Positions 1 through 7,838 of a stretch of 64,000 nucleotides of DNA are shown piece by piece (within the stretch, counting starts at the first letter, position 1; the number at the start of each line of letters is the position of its first letter). The position numbers were made by a program, and so were the translations under genes. The notes beneath the pieces are model-generated. The model did no database searches. It was not told the DNA's origin and was given only the letters and a program-made list of their open reading frames with translations. Origin of the DNA: M55B127 sp034521955 (GTDB taxonomy: Bacteria > Bacillota > Halanaerobiia > Halanaerobiales > M55B127); the NCBI GenBank assembly GCA_034521955.1, contig JAXHLT010000003.1, positions 62,001 through 126,000 on the forward strand. The letters run 5' to 3'.

Positions 1-1
1 A

Positions 2-1201
2 GATTTTGTCAGAATGTCATTAGGCGGGGTTAGAGATGAAGCTGAAATAAGAGGCCATAGAAGGACATATATAGGATCTAGACCAGGTCGAATAATCAAC
101 TCTATGCGAGATGCAGGAAGTAAAAATCCAGTATTCTTATTAGATGAAGTTGATAAAATGTCTGCAGACTTTAGAGGAGATCCAGCATCAGCATTATTAG
201 AGGTGCTTGATCCTGAACAAAACAACGAGTTTACAGATCATTACCTTGAAGTTCCTTTTGATCTTTCAGATGTACTGTTTATAACAACAGCTAATGTAAC
301 TAGTACTATACCTGCACCACTTTTAGACCGAATGGAAGTAATTGAGTTACCCGGATATACTGAAGATGAAAAGGTAAAAATAGCTGAAAGACATCTAATA
401 CCAAGAATTTTAAATGAACATGGTCTTAAAGAAGCACAGATTAATATATCTAATAATGCTTTATATAAAATCATCCAGGAATATACAAGAGAAGCAGGTG
501 TTAGAAATCTCGAAAGAGAGATCTCAGCTATTGTTAGAAAAATAAGTAAAGAAATAGTTGAAGGTAGAGATAAAAAAGCAAGAATTACAAAAAGAAATGT
601 AGATAAATACTTGGGTGTTCGTAAATTCAAGTTTGAGGTTGCAAAAAAAGAAGATAGAATCGGTGTTGCTACTGGTCTGGCATATAATCAGGCTGGTGGA
701 GATATACTCGATATTGAGGTAGCTGTTGTACCTGGTAAAGGGGAAGTTACTTTAACAGGATCATTAGGAGATGTAATGAAAGAATCTGCAAAAGCAGCCT
801 TAAGTTATATACGTTCAAAACATGAAGAATTAAAATTGGATAAAGACTTTCATGAAAACTATGATATTCATATACATGTTCCACAGGGAGCAGTACCAAA
901 AGACGGACCTTCAGCAGGAATTACCATAGCTTTAGCAATTGCCTCTGCATTAACCCAAAGAAAAGTTAGGGGAGACTATGCAATGACCGGTGAAATATCA
1001 TTGCGAGGTCGTGTACTGCCTGTGGGTGGTATTAAAACTAAGATTCTTGCTGCTAAAAGAGCAGGTATAAATAAGATATTATTACCGGAAGAAAATAAAG
1101 AATCAATGAGTGAAATTCAAAATTATCTTAAAAAAGATCTAGATATAAATTATGTTGAACACATGGATAAAGTCATTGATTTACTTTTAATGGAGGAATA
1201 A
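2..1201 (+). CDS. lon: ATP-dependent Lon protease, C-terminal part (5' end outside window)
   Basis: Cytoplasmic AAA+ serine protease that degrades misfolded and regulatory proteins. The reading frame is open to the left edge, so only about 399 C-terminal residues of a roughly 780-residue family are present. Visible are the Walker B strand VFLLDEVDK, the AAA+ lid, and the complete protease domain. The catalytic Ser lies in PKDGPSAG (codon 911-913) and the partner Lys is the second Lys of GGIKTK (codon 1040-1042). The stop is 3 bases before the GTG of ysxC, the lon-ysxC order known from Bacillus. Its end carries the GGAGG that serves ysxC. Confidence 0.97.
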   Translation, partial: DFVRMSLGGVRDEAEIRGHRRTYIGSRPGRIINSMRDAGSKNPVFLLDEVDKMSADFRGDPASALLEVLDPEQNNEFTDHYLEVPFDLSDVLFITTANVTSTIPAPLLDRMEVIELPGYTEDEKVKIAERHLIPRILNEHGLKEAQINISNNALYKIIQEYTREAGVRNLEREISAIVRKISKEIVEGRDKKARITKRNVDKYLGVRKFKFEVAKKEDRIGVATGLAYNQAGGDILDIEVAVVPGKGEVTLTGSLGDVMKESAKAALSYIRSKHEELKLDKDFHENYDIHIHVPQGAVPKDGPSAGITIALAIASALTQRKVRGDYAMTGEISLRGRVLPVGGIKTKILAAKRAGINKILLPEENKESMSEIQNYLKKDLDINYVEHMDKVIDLLLMEE

Positions 1202-1204
1202 CAA

Positions 1205-1789
1205 GTGAAAATTAATAATCCCCAGTTTGTAAAAAGCGCCCATACTGTAGATGGTTATCCCTATAATAAACTACCTGAAATTGCTTTTGCAGGTAGGTCA
1301 AATGTAGGGAAATCATCTATGATTAATAAAGTACTAAATAGAAGAGGACTAGCAAAGACAAGTTCTAGTCCTGGTCGTACTAGGAGTATAAATTTTTTTG
1401 ATATAGATAACAAATTCTTTTTAGTAGACTTACCAGGCTATGGGTTTGCTAAGGTTTCAAAAGAAGAAAAAGATAAATGGAGTATGTTAATCAATGATTA
1501 TTTACACTATAGAGAAAATTTGAAAGGTATAGTTTTGATAGTTGATTCCAGGCATAAACCTACAAAAGATGACCTAGTAATGTTAGATTGGATTAGAAGT
1601 GTTCAAATACCTACAACAATTGCTGCTACAAAGGCTGATAAACTGTCTAATAATAAAAAAGCTATACAAAAAAAGGTAATTATAAATACACTTGCACTTG
1701 CTGAGGATGAAAAGTTCACTTTCTTTTCGGCAAAAACAGGTGAAGGAAAACAAATGATATTTGCATTTATTAATCAAATAATAAAGTAG
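1205..1789 (+). CDS. ysxC: Ribosome biogenesis GTP-binding protein YsxC/EngB
   Basis: TrmE-Era-EngA-EngB-Septin family GTPase needed for late 50S subunit assembly. The G1 loop GRSNVGKSS (residues 30-38), G3 DLPGYG (about 75-80), G4 TKADK (about 142-146) and G5-like SAK are all present. Its 194 residues are the usual length. The start is GTG at 1205, chosen because GGAGG at 1192-1196 lies 8 bases upstream inside the end of lon. It is probably co-transcribed with lon and the next gene. Confidence 0.96.
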   Translation: MKINNPQFVKSAHTVDGYPYNKLPEIAFAGRSNVGKSSMINKVLNRRGLAKTSSSPGRTRSINFFDIDNKFFLVDLPGYGFAKVSKEEKDKWSMLINDYLHYRENLKGIVLIVDSRHKPTKDDLVMLDWIRSVQIPTTIAATKADKLSNNKKAIQKKVIINTLALAEDEKFTFFSAKTGEGKQMIFAFINQIIK

Positions 1790-1799
1790 AGGTGTAGAG

Positions 1800-2624
1800 A
1801 TGGGCTCTCAATCATACACTAGTTCATTTGCATCAATATATGATGATATTATGGACAGAGTACCATATTTTTACTGGTATAAATATTTGCGTTATCTATT
1901 ATCATATTATGATAAAGATCCTGAATATATAATGGAGTTAGCTTGTGGAACAGGTAATATGATAAAGTACTTTGTTAAAGATGCTGAAGAAATTTTTGGA
2001 CTAGATAAATCAGAAGATATGCTTACAGTAGCACAAAACAAATTAAATCAAAATCAAAATGTAAAGTTATTTCAGACAGATATGAGTAAAGAAATTAAAT
2101 ATGGAGATTTTGATTTTATATATTCAGTTTTTGACAGCATGAACTATGTCTTAAAGTATGATGATTTAGTTGGAGTTTTCAAAAATGCCTATCTCAATTT
2201 AAAATCAGATGGTATCTTTATATTTGATATAAATACCATATATAGATTAATGGATTTAAATGAAGGAACAAAAAAAATAGATGGAAAAGATTATACCTGT
2301 TATTGGAAAGATATTGTAGATAAAGAACAGCAAGAATGGATTATTGAATTAAATATTTATCTTGAAAATAATGGTGATTTAGAAAACTTTACAGAACGAC
2401 ATATTGAAACAGGATATTCAATAAAAGATATTAAAGATGGATTATCAAAAGCTGGATTTGAATATGTAGATTATTATAGATCTTTTACTTTTAAAAAAGG
2501 GGATCCATATAATGATCGAATTCATTTTGTAGCTTGTAAGAATACTCCAAAAATCAATAAAATTAAGCAGCTCTTTTTAAATATTAAATGGAATATAGTA
2601 AGTTTGTTCATATCAAACTTTTAA
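1800..2624 (+). CDS. Class I SAM-dependent methyltransferase, substrate unknown
   Basis: The 274-residue protein has the SAM-binding motif I ELACGTGN at about residues 46-53, an acidic residue ending strand 2 (FGLDKSEDM), and the later YSVFDSMNY region typical of small-molecule methyltransferases. The substrate cannot be read from sequence. It follows ysxC by 10 bases with the SD GAGGTG and ends at a strong terminator, so it is the last gene of the lon-ysxC unit. The final 25 or so residues are basic and hydrophobic and go beyond the catalytic fold. Confidence 0.85.
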   Translation: MGSQSYTSSFASIYDDIMDRVPYFYWYKYLRYLLSYYDKDPEYIMELACGTGNMIKYFVKDAEEIFGLDKSEDMLTVAQNKLNQNQNVKLFQTDMSKEIKYGDFDFIYSVFDSMNYVLKYDDLVGVFKNAYLNLKSDGIFIFDINTIYRLMDLNEGTKKIDGKDYTCYWKDIVDKEQQEWIIELNIYLENNGDLENFTERHIETGYSIKDIKDGLSKAGFEYVDYYRSFTFKKGDPYNDRIHFVACKNTPKINKIKQLFLNIKWNIVSLFISNF

Positions 2625-2646
2625 ACCCCCAAAAAAGGGGGTTTTT
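2624..2646. terminator. Intrinsic terminator after the lon-ysxC-methyltransferase unit
   Basis: AACCCCC and GGGGGTT arms flank an A6 loop, followed by a T run. The mirror strand also has T-rich sequence, so it may stop the leftward tRNA transcript as well. Between it and the tRNA (2647-2791) I see only AT-rich sequence. Confidence 0.88.
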
Positions 2647-2791
2647 AATATTAGATATGTAAATTTATTAAAGTATATTTTTCACATTAAGAAGTGTAAT
2701 TTTCATTATATTAACAATTATAATCTAAATTAATGATTTTTAAAATATATTTTATGATTAATAACTATTAGAGTTAAAATTAAAAAATAAA

Positions 2792-2868
2792 TGGTAGGGC
2801 TAACAGGATTCGAACCTGTGGCCTACAGATTAGGAATCTGCCGCTCTATCCTACTGAGCTATAGCCCC
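2792..2868 (-). tRNA. tRNA-Arg, anticodon CCT
   Basis: The reverse complement folds as a 77-base cloverleaf. The acceptor arms are GGGGCTA and TAGCCCT with a G-T first pair, then discriminator A and an encoded CCA. The anticodon stem is GCAGA/TCTGT around loop TTCCTAA, so the anticodon is CCT (reads AGG). The T arm carries GTTCGAATCC. A near-consensus promoter lies 11 bases upstream. Confidence 0.96.
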
Positions 2869-2879
2869 ACTACTAATTT

Positions 2880-2908
2880 AGTATATTATCAAAGATATGC
2901 TCTGTCAA
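2880..2908 (-). promoter_or_regulatory. Promoter of tRNA-Arg
   Basis: On the minus strand TTGACA (2903-2908), a 17-base spacer and TATACT (2880-2885) lie directly upstream of the tRNA 5' end at 2868. This is a near-consensus sigma-70/sigma-A promoter, as expected for a stable RNA gene. Confidence 0.88.
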
Positions 2909-2958
2909 GAAAAACTGACTAAAAAATTTATCATCCAAAAATCTGCAGAAAGGTGATC

Positions 2959-3198
2959 ATGATGCTTACTATAAAATGTGCGAAATGCAAAAATAAATTA
3001 TTCAAATATAAAAAGATTGGCAAAGGAAAGGTTTTAAGATGTTGGAAAAGTAAAATAACAAGAATTTATGATGCTGAAGTAATAGATAAAAAATTAGTCT
3101 GCAGTAATTGTAAAAATGAAATAGGTGAAGTAGATGATAAAAAGATTAATATGAACTTAGATCAATTCACATATACAGGTACTAAAATAAGTAAATAG
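2959..3198 (+). CDS. Small zinc-ribbon protein (Com-like), function unknown
   Basis: A 79-residue basic protein with two CxxC knuckles, CAKC near the N-terminus and CSNC near the middle, which would bind one zinc. The layout resembles the Com/zinc-ribbon family of small proteins, but no function follows from that. The start is ATG at 2959: AGGTGATC at 2951-2958 is an eight-base match to the anti-SD, placing this ATG at the normal aligned spacing. A GTG further upstream at 2953 lies inside the SD. The gene stands alone between the tRNA and the convergent GNAT gene. Confidence 0.7.
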   Translation: MMLTIKCAKCKNKLFKYKKIGKGKVLRCWKSKITRIYDAEVIDKKLVCSNCKNEIGEVDDKKINMNLDQFTYTGTKISK

Positions 3199-3214
3199 TG
3201 TTAAAATATTGGTT

Positions 3215-3733
3215 TTAATTTTTGGTAATAGTCCAGTGGGTAAGATCATCTTTAATACCATCTTTTTTAAAGCCAGCCTTTTTTAGAACTTTTTGTGAAG
3301 GTAAATTATCTGTATGTGTTCTAGCAATAATTTTATTAATTGGATTAATATCCTGATCAAATCCCCAAACGAGATATCTTTTTAAAGCCTCAGTCATGTA
3401 TCCTTTCAAGCGAAAATTTTCTTTAATACCATAACCAACCTCACATATCTTATTTTGATCTGGAATATCTTTAAAGCCGATCCTACCAAGAACTTGATTT
3501 GTGTTTTTATTGATAATTAACCAATATGTATAAAAAAAATAGTTTTCAGGGTCATTTTTTATATTAATTAATTTAATCTGATATACTTTTTGCATTATTT
3601 CTGAGAGCTTAGTATTAGAACTTATTAAGTTATTTTTTCTATAAAATCCTTCTAAATTATCAAGTGAACTTTCCAAATCAGTTTCAGTTAAAGCTATTAA
3701 TTTAAGTCTTGCTGTATAAAGTTTCATAGCCAA
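3215..3733 (-). CDS. GNAT family N-acetyltransferase (RimJ/RimL-like)
   Basis: A 172-residue acetyl-CoA-dependent acyltransferase of the GNAT_3/RimJ-RimL type. The core is seen as a VGYGI strand, the FRLKGYMTEAL acetyl-CoA loop and helix, then ARTHTDNLPSQKVLKKAGF, the usual xN.xS..v..k.GF signature. Its acceptor is unknown. The start is taken as TTG (3731-3733), 4-5 bases after AAGGATGA. An ATG two codons downstream (3725-3727) is the alternative. The gene is monocistronic with its own promoter. Confidence 0.85.
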   Translation of the reverse strand: MAMKLYTARLKLIALTETDLESSLDNLEGFYRKNNLISSNTKLSEIMQKVYQIKLINIKNDPENYFFYTYWLIINKNTNQVLGRIGFKDIPDQNKICEVGYGIKENFRLKGYMTEALKRYLVWGFDQDINPINKIIARTHTDNLPSQKVLKKAGFKKDGIKDDLTHWTITKN

Positions 3734-3770
3734 TTCATCCTTTCAATAAAAATATTTTAAACCCATTATT

Positions 3771-3799
3771 ATTATATAAAGTATTTAAAAATAATACAA
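3771..3799 (-). promoter_or_regulatory. Promoter of the GNAT gene
   Basis: The minus strand reads TTGTAT (3794-3799), a 17-base spacer and TATAAT (3771-3776), about 40 bases upstream of the start codon. It sits back to back with the promoter of the glycosyltransferase gene. Confidence 0.7.
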
Positions 3800-3826
3800 T
3801 AAATAAGTTGTATTAATATATCTAAT

Positions 3827-3856
3827 TTGACTTTAGTTAAAAAAATCGGTTAAAAT
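3827..3856 (+). promoter_or_regulatory. Promoter of the glycosyltransferase gene
   Basis: TTGACT (3827-3832), an 18-base spacer and TAAAAT (3851-3856). The predicted transcript start is near 3863, giving an untranslated leader of about 60 bases. Confidence 0.7.
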
Positions 3857-3925
3857 ATAAGTACGGAATATTTATACACATCAAAAATATATATAAGTTA
3901 TAGCGAAAAGTAAAAAGGGGGATTA

Positions 3926-5104
3926 ATGATGGCTAATATTGCCTTGGGTGTAATAACAAATAACATAGATACATTTTATCCATACTGTGATTTTTTATTA
4001 AATGCGCAAAAACATGGACATGAAATATCAAAACTATATATATCATATACAAACAGATTAGACGAAGCTAAAGTTAATAAAATGAATCAATTTGTTGACA
4101 TTGAACTATTAAAGATTAATGAAAACGCCAAACTAAAAAGTAACTTAATAGATTTAGGATTGTCAGAGTTAGAAGTGAAGAGATTTATTGAAAGTCAGGA
4201 TTTAAAAAAATATGGATTAGTTCCCTATGGAAAAAGAAGAAACATTATTCTTGCTGCTGCCTTATTAGCAGAACCAAAAATTGACTATTTAATATTTTTT
4301 GATACTGATGTAAAACCATATATTTTATTAAATAAAGAAGGTGAAATAAGGGATATTGATTTTATTGGAAGACATGTTTCAAACCTTAAAAAAGAAGATG
4401 TAGTTATTACAACCAGTGATTATACTGGATACTATATAATACCTTCTATGAACTTTGAAGAATTAGAGGATTTACTAACTGGACTACAAAAGGGACTGAC
4501 TTATGAGTTTGTTAAGTCTGGTGATAATTTGATCACAGAAGAAAATAAGGATAGATTAAAAGTTAAAAGGAAAAATAAAATACTGGGTGGAAATCATGCT
4601 ATTGATCTAAATAAAGTTAACCTACTTGCACCATATTATTCAACAACTTACCATTATAGACAAGATTTAATATTAGGAAGAGGAGAAGATTTACTTTTAG
4701 GTCAAAAAATTTCAAAGTTAAACAAAAAAATTGTTGATGTAGATATGAAGATATTTCATGATACATATAAAAACTATCCCGAAGTCCCTGATATAAAAAA
4801 CTTAGATATTAGAAAAAAGTTTTATTATGCTTGCCTGGGATGGATTGGTAGAAATCCTTTTTTAAATTGGTATCTTAAAAACAATGAAGGAATTAATAGT
4901 ATTGAATTAGAAAAAAGCAAAAAAATACAAAGAGAAAAACTCGTTAATGGTAGTTATAGCTTTGCTGATAAATATAATTGTCCTATGTTTAAAGACTTAC
5001 CAGAAGCATATTCAGTTGCCTATTCTCAACTAAATCATATGATAGATGATTATGAAAAGTTAATGGAAATATGGGAAAAATTCATCAGTTTACTTAAAAA
5101 ATAA
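3926..5104 (+). CDS. Putative GT-A fold glycosyltransferase, donor and acceptor unknown
   Basis: A 392-residue soluble protein without a signal peptide or membrane segment. An early beta-strand (ALGVITNN), a hydrophobic strand ending in a DxD-type motif (LIFFDTDVKP) and a downstream GRGEDLLLG segment are the arrangement expected of metal-dependent GT-A enzymes, with DxD for nucleotide-sugar metal and ED for catalysis. I cannot assign it to a named family. Two in-frame ATGs (3926, 3929) follow AAGGGGGAT. It is monocistronic, with its own promoter and a shared terminator, beside the maltodextrin operon, so a glucan or glucoside role is possible but unproven. Confidence 0.6.
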   Translation: MMANIALGVITNNIDTFYPYCDFLLNAQKHGHEISKLYISYTNRLDEAKVNKMNQFVDIELLKINENAKLKSNLIDLGLSELEVKRFIESQDLKKYGLVPYGKRRNIILAAALLAEPKIDYLIFFDTDVKPYILLNKEGEIRDIDFIGRHVSNLKKEDVVITTSDYTGYYIIPSMNFEELEDLLTGLQKGLTYEFVKSGDNLITEENKDRLKVKRKNKILGGNHAIDLNKVNLLAPYYSTTYHYRQDLILGRGEDLLLGQKISKLNKKIVDVDMKIFHDTYKNYPEVPDIKNLDIRKKFYYACLGWIGRNPFLNWYLKNNEGINSIELEKSKKIQREKLVNGSYSFADKYNCPMFKDLPEAYSVAYSQLNHMIDDYEKLMEIWEKFISLLKK

Positions 5105-5125
5105 GCTAAAAAATTACTTAATAAT

Positions 5126-5197
5126 AAAAAAGAAGGTTTAATATCAATCCAAGCTTTCAAACTCAGCTAAGTTTTGATATTTTCACCTTCTTTTTTT
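5126..5197. terminator. Bidirectional terminator between glycosyltransferase and maltodextrin operon
   Basis: A long hairpin with outer arms AAAAAAGAAGGT (5126-5137) and ACCTTCTTTTTTT (5185-5197), and inner arms ATATCAA and TTGATAT. The poly-A/poly-T outer arms give a T run on both strands, serving the two convergent units. Confidence 0.85.
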
Positions 5198-5211
5198 AAA
5201 TATAAATAATT

Positions 5212-6960
5212 TTAAGGATGTGTAATTATCTTTCCTTCATATGGTTTTAATATTATAGAAATCGTTTTATCATCACTTTCAATTATTCGGTCATTTAAAA
5301 CATCTCGATAATCTCCACTTTTTTCTATATCCATTTTTATATTTTGAACTATATGGCTATTATTTAAAATAACATAACTGTTTTTGTATTTCCACTTTCT
5401 TTTAAAAGCAACTATGTTGTTAGCTTCATCTTTTAAAACAAATTCAAAATCACCATTGCTAATAGTATTCAAATCTTTTCTGACTTGAATGAGTTTCTTA
5501 TAAAACTTAAGTATTTCGTTGTTTTCTAACTTATCCCACGGCATACATCTGCGGTTATCAGGATCTTTTTTACCTTTTAGTCCAAGTTCATCTCCATAAT
5601 AGACCATAGGTATTCCGGGAAAAGTTAGTAAAAAGAGGATAGCTAATTTTAACTGTTCTTCATTTTTACAGTATTCATATATACGCGGAATATCATGACT
5701 TGATAAAAGATTTAATAATATATTACTAGTATCTTCTCTATAGTGATAGTAATTATTTATTATTAATGAACTGAATTTTTCTACTCCGATTTCATTTGTA
5801 CCAAAAAACTTCAGCACTGCCCAATTAAATGGATAGTTCATTACTGTATCAAATCTTTCTCCTCTTAACCATTTGCGTGCACTATGCCAAACCTCTCCTA
5901 TAATTACAGCTTCCGGGTTTATGTCTTTTACAACCTTTCTAAAACGATTCCAGAAAGTCATCTCGACTTCATCTGAAACATCAAGTCTCCAACCATCAAT
6001 ATTTAATTCTTCCATCCAGTATTTTGCAACATCTAATAGATAATTTTGGACTTCTAGGTTTGTAGTATTGAGTTTTGGCATTGTTTTAACATCAGTAGCA
6101 AAAGTAACATAATTAACGGTATTTTTGGTTTTAATAGGTAGTTCTTCATAGAAAAACCAGTCTTTATATTTTGAATTTTCTCCTTTTTTTATTAAATCCT
6201 GAAAAGCAAAAAAGTTGATATCACAGTGATTAAAAACTGCATCTAAAATTACTTTAATATCTTTTTTATGAGCTTTAGAAACAAGTGTCTTTATAGTATC
6301 TAAATCACCAAAATGTGGATCAATTTTAAAGTAATCGGCGATATTATACTTATGGTTTGTACCAGATTCAAAAATTGGAGTAAGATAAATAGCATTAGCA
6401 CCTAGTTCTTTAATATAGTCTAGCTTTTCAATAATACCCTCTAAATCGCCTCCAAAAAATGATTTATGTTCTGGTTTATCTCCCCATTTAGAAGTATTCT
6501 TTGGACTTATATCAGGATTTCCATTATTGAATCGTTCCGGGAATATTTGATATATTACAGCATCATTTAACCAATCTGGTCTTTTAAACTTTTCCCAGTC
6601 TGTAATAATTGGGTATTGGAAAAAACCGCATTCATGTCCACGAGGTCTGTTTTCAAAAAAGCCTTTTTCATTATACCATAATTTTATTCCTTGAAAATCT
6701 TCAAGTAAAAAGTGATAACGAAATCTGGGATCATTTAAATGCAACTTTGTACTGTAATAATCATGGGTATTATCACTAGCTATTTTATCCATAGTTTTAG
6801 TTAGTACTGGATCTTTATAATTATCAAACTTGGGACCATAAACAATTTTAACATTTTTCAAATCATTTTTAGCAGTTATTATTCTAACTCTTAAATTACT
6901 GTCATCAAGAGGATAGGCAAAGTTATCAATACTTTGATGAAAAACTGCTGCTTTATTCAT
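5212..6960 (-). CDS. Neopullulanase / cyclomaltodextrinase-type alpha-glycosidase (GH13)
   Basis: A 582-residue cytoplasmic enzyme (no signal peptide) hydrolysing imported maltodextrins or cyclodextrins. An N-terminal CBM34-like beta domain covers about residues 1-115, followed by the GH13 barrel: DAVFNH (about 240), GWRLD with the nucleophile Asp near 327, GEVWH with the acid Glu near 356, and SHD near 422. The CBM34 plus GH13_20 layout fits neopullulanase, maltogenic amylase or cyclomaltodextrinase, which sequence alone does not separate. The start ATG follows AAGGTGATAA. It is the last gene of malEFG-amylase, 20 bases after malG. Confidence 0.9.
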   Translation of the reverse strand: MNKAAVFHQSIDNFAYPLDDSNLRVRIITAKNDLKNVKIVYGPKFDNYKDPVLTKTMDKIASDNTHDYYSTKLHLNDPRFRYHFLLEDFQGIKLWYNEKGFFENRPRGHECGFFQYPIITDWEKFKRPDWLNDAVIYQIFPERFNNGNPDISPKNTSKWGDKPEHKSFFGGDLEGIIEKLDYIKELGANAIYLTPIFESGTNHKYNIADYFKIDPHFGDLDTIKTLVSKAHKKDIKVILDAVFNHCDINFFAFQDLIKKGENSKYKDWFFYEELPIKTKNTVNYVTFATDVKTMPKLNTTNLEVQNYLLDVAKYWMEELNIDGWRLDVSDEVEMTFWNRFRKVVKDINPEAVIIGEVWHSARKWLRGERFDTVMNYPFNWAVLKFFGTNEIGVEKFSSLIINNYYHYREDTSNILLNLLSSHDIPRIYEYCKNEEQLKLAILFLLTFPGIPMVYYGDELGLKGKKDPDNRRCMPWDKLENNEILKFYKKLIQVRKDLNTISNGDFEFVLKDEANNIVAFKRKWKYKNSYVILNNSHIVQNIKMDIEKSGDYRDVLNDRIIESDDKTISIILKPYEGKIITHP

Positions 6961-6980
6961 TATTTATCACCTTCTATTTC

Positions 6981-7838
6981 TTATCCTTTTACAGCTCCAC
7001 CAATTAATCCATGTACAATATATTTTTGAATTAACATAAACAAGATAACGATTGGTAATGCTCCCAACAATGCTGCTGCAGAGAAAACACCCCAACGGTT
7101 AGCATACATATCAGATATAAACAAGTGTAAACCAACAGCAAGTGTAAATTTTTCATTTGAGTTTAATATAATACTGGCTAAAATATATTCGGAATAGGTA
7201 GCAATAAATTGAAGCACAAATAATACTGCAAGTATTGGCCTTGCTAAAGGTAAAATTATCATATAAAAGGCCTGAAACCTGCTGGCACCATCAATATAGG
7301 CTGCTTCCTCTAATGAAGATGGAATTGTATCTAAATAACCTTTCATTAGCCAGGTATTAACTCCGATAGCTCCACCCAAATAGATTGTAATAATAGCAGG
7401 ATGTGTATTTAATCCAAAAGCAGGTAGCACTTCTTGAATATTTAAAAAGAGCAAATAGATTGCTACCATTGCTAACATTTGAGGGAAAATCTGAATTAAT
7501 AAGATTACAAATAATCCATTTCGTCTACCTTTAAATTTAAATCTAGAGAATGGATAGGCAGCTAGAGCTGTCATACTTACAGCTATTACTGCAGTTATAA
7601 AAGAAATTTTAACACTATTCCACATCCATCTTAAAAAAGGATGTTGTGTATTATTAAATAGATACTTAAAATTATCTAAATTAGCATTTTTGGGTATTAA
7701 TCTTTGATTTATCAAAGTGTTTGCTGGATTTAATGCAGCAGACAAGGTCCAAATCAAAGGGAATATAGAAAATATTATAACAATCCAGATCACCAAATGT
7801 TTTAATATTTTTGTTTTTTTGTCTTGTTTTCTATACAT
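6981..7838 (-). CDS. malG: Maltodextrin ABC transporter permease MalG
   Basis: A 285-residue inner-membrane permease with six predicted transmembrane segments. The cytoplasmic EAA loop EEAAYIDGASRFQAF, which docks to the ATPase, is clear. The start ATG follows GAGGTG and overlaps the end of malF by 8 bases, so the two are translationally coupled. No ATPase gene is present in the window. As in Bacillus, a shared MsmX-type ATPase elsewhere is the likely energiser (inference). Confidence 0.93.
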   Translation of the reverse strand: MYRKQDKKTKILKHLVIWIVIIFSIFPLIWTLSAALNPANTLINQRLIPKNANLDNFKYLFNNTQHPFLRWMWNSVKISFITAVIAVSMTALAAYPFSRFKFKGRRNGLFVILLIQIFPQMLAMVAIYLLFLNIQEVLPAFGLNTHPAIITIYLGGAIGVNTWLMKGYLDTIPSSLEEAAYIDGASRFQAFYMIILPLARPILAVLFVLQFIATYSEYILASIILNSNEKFTLAVGLHLFISDMYANRWGVFSAAALLGALPIVILFMLIQKYIVHGLIGGAVKG

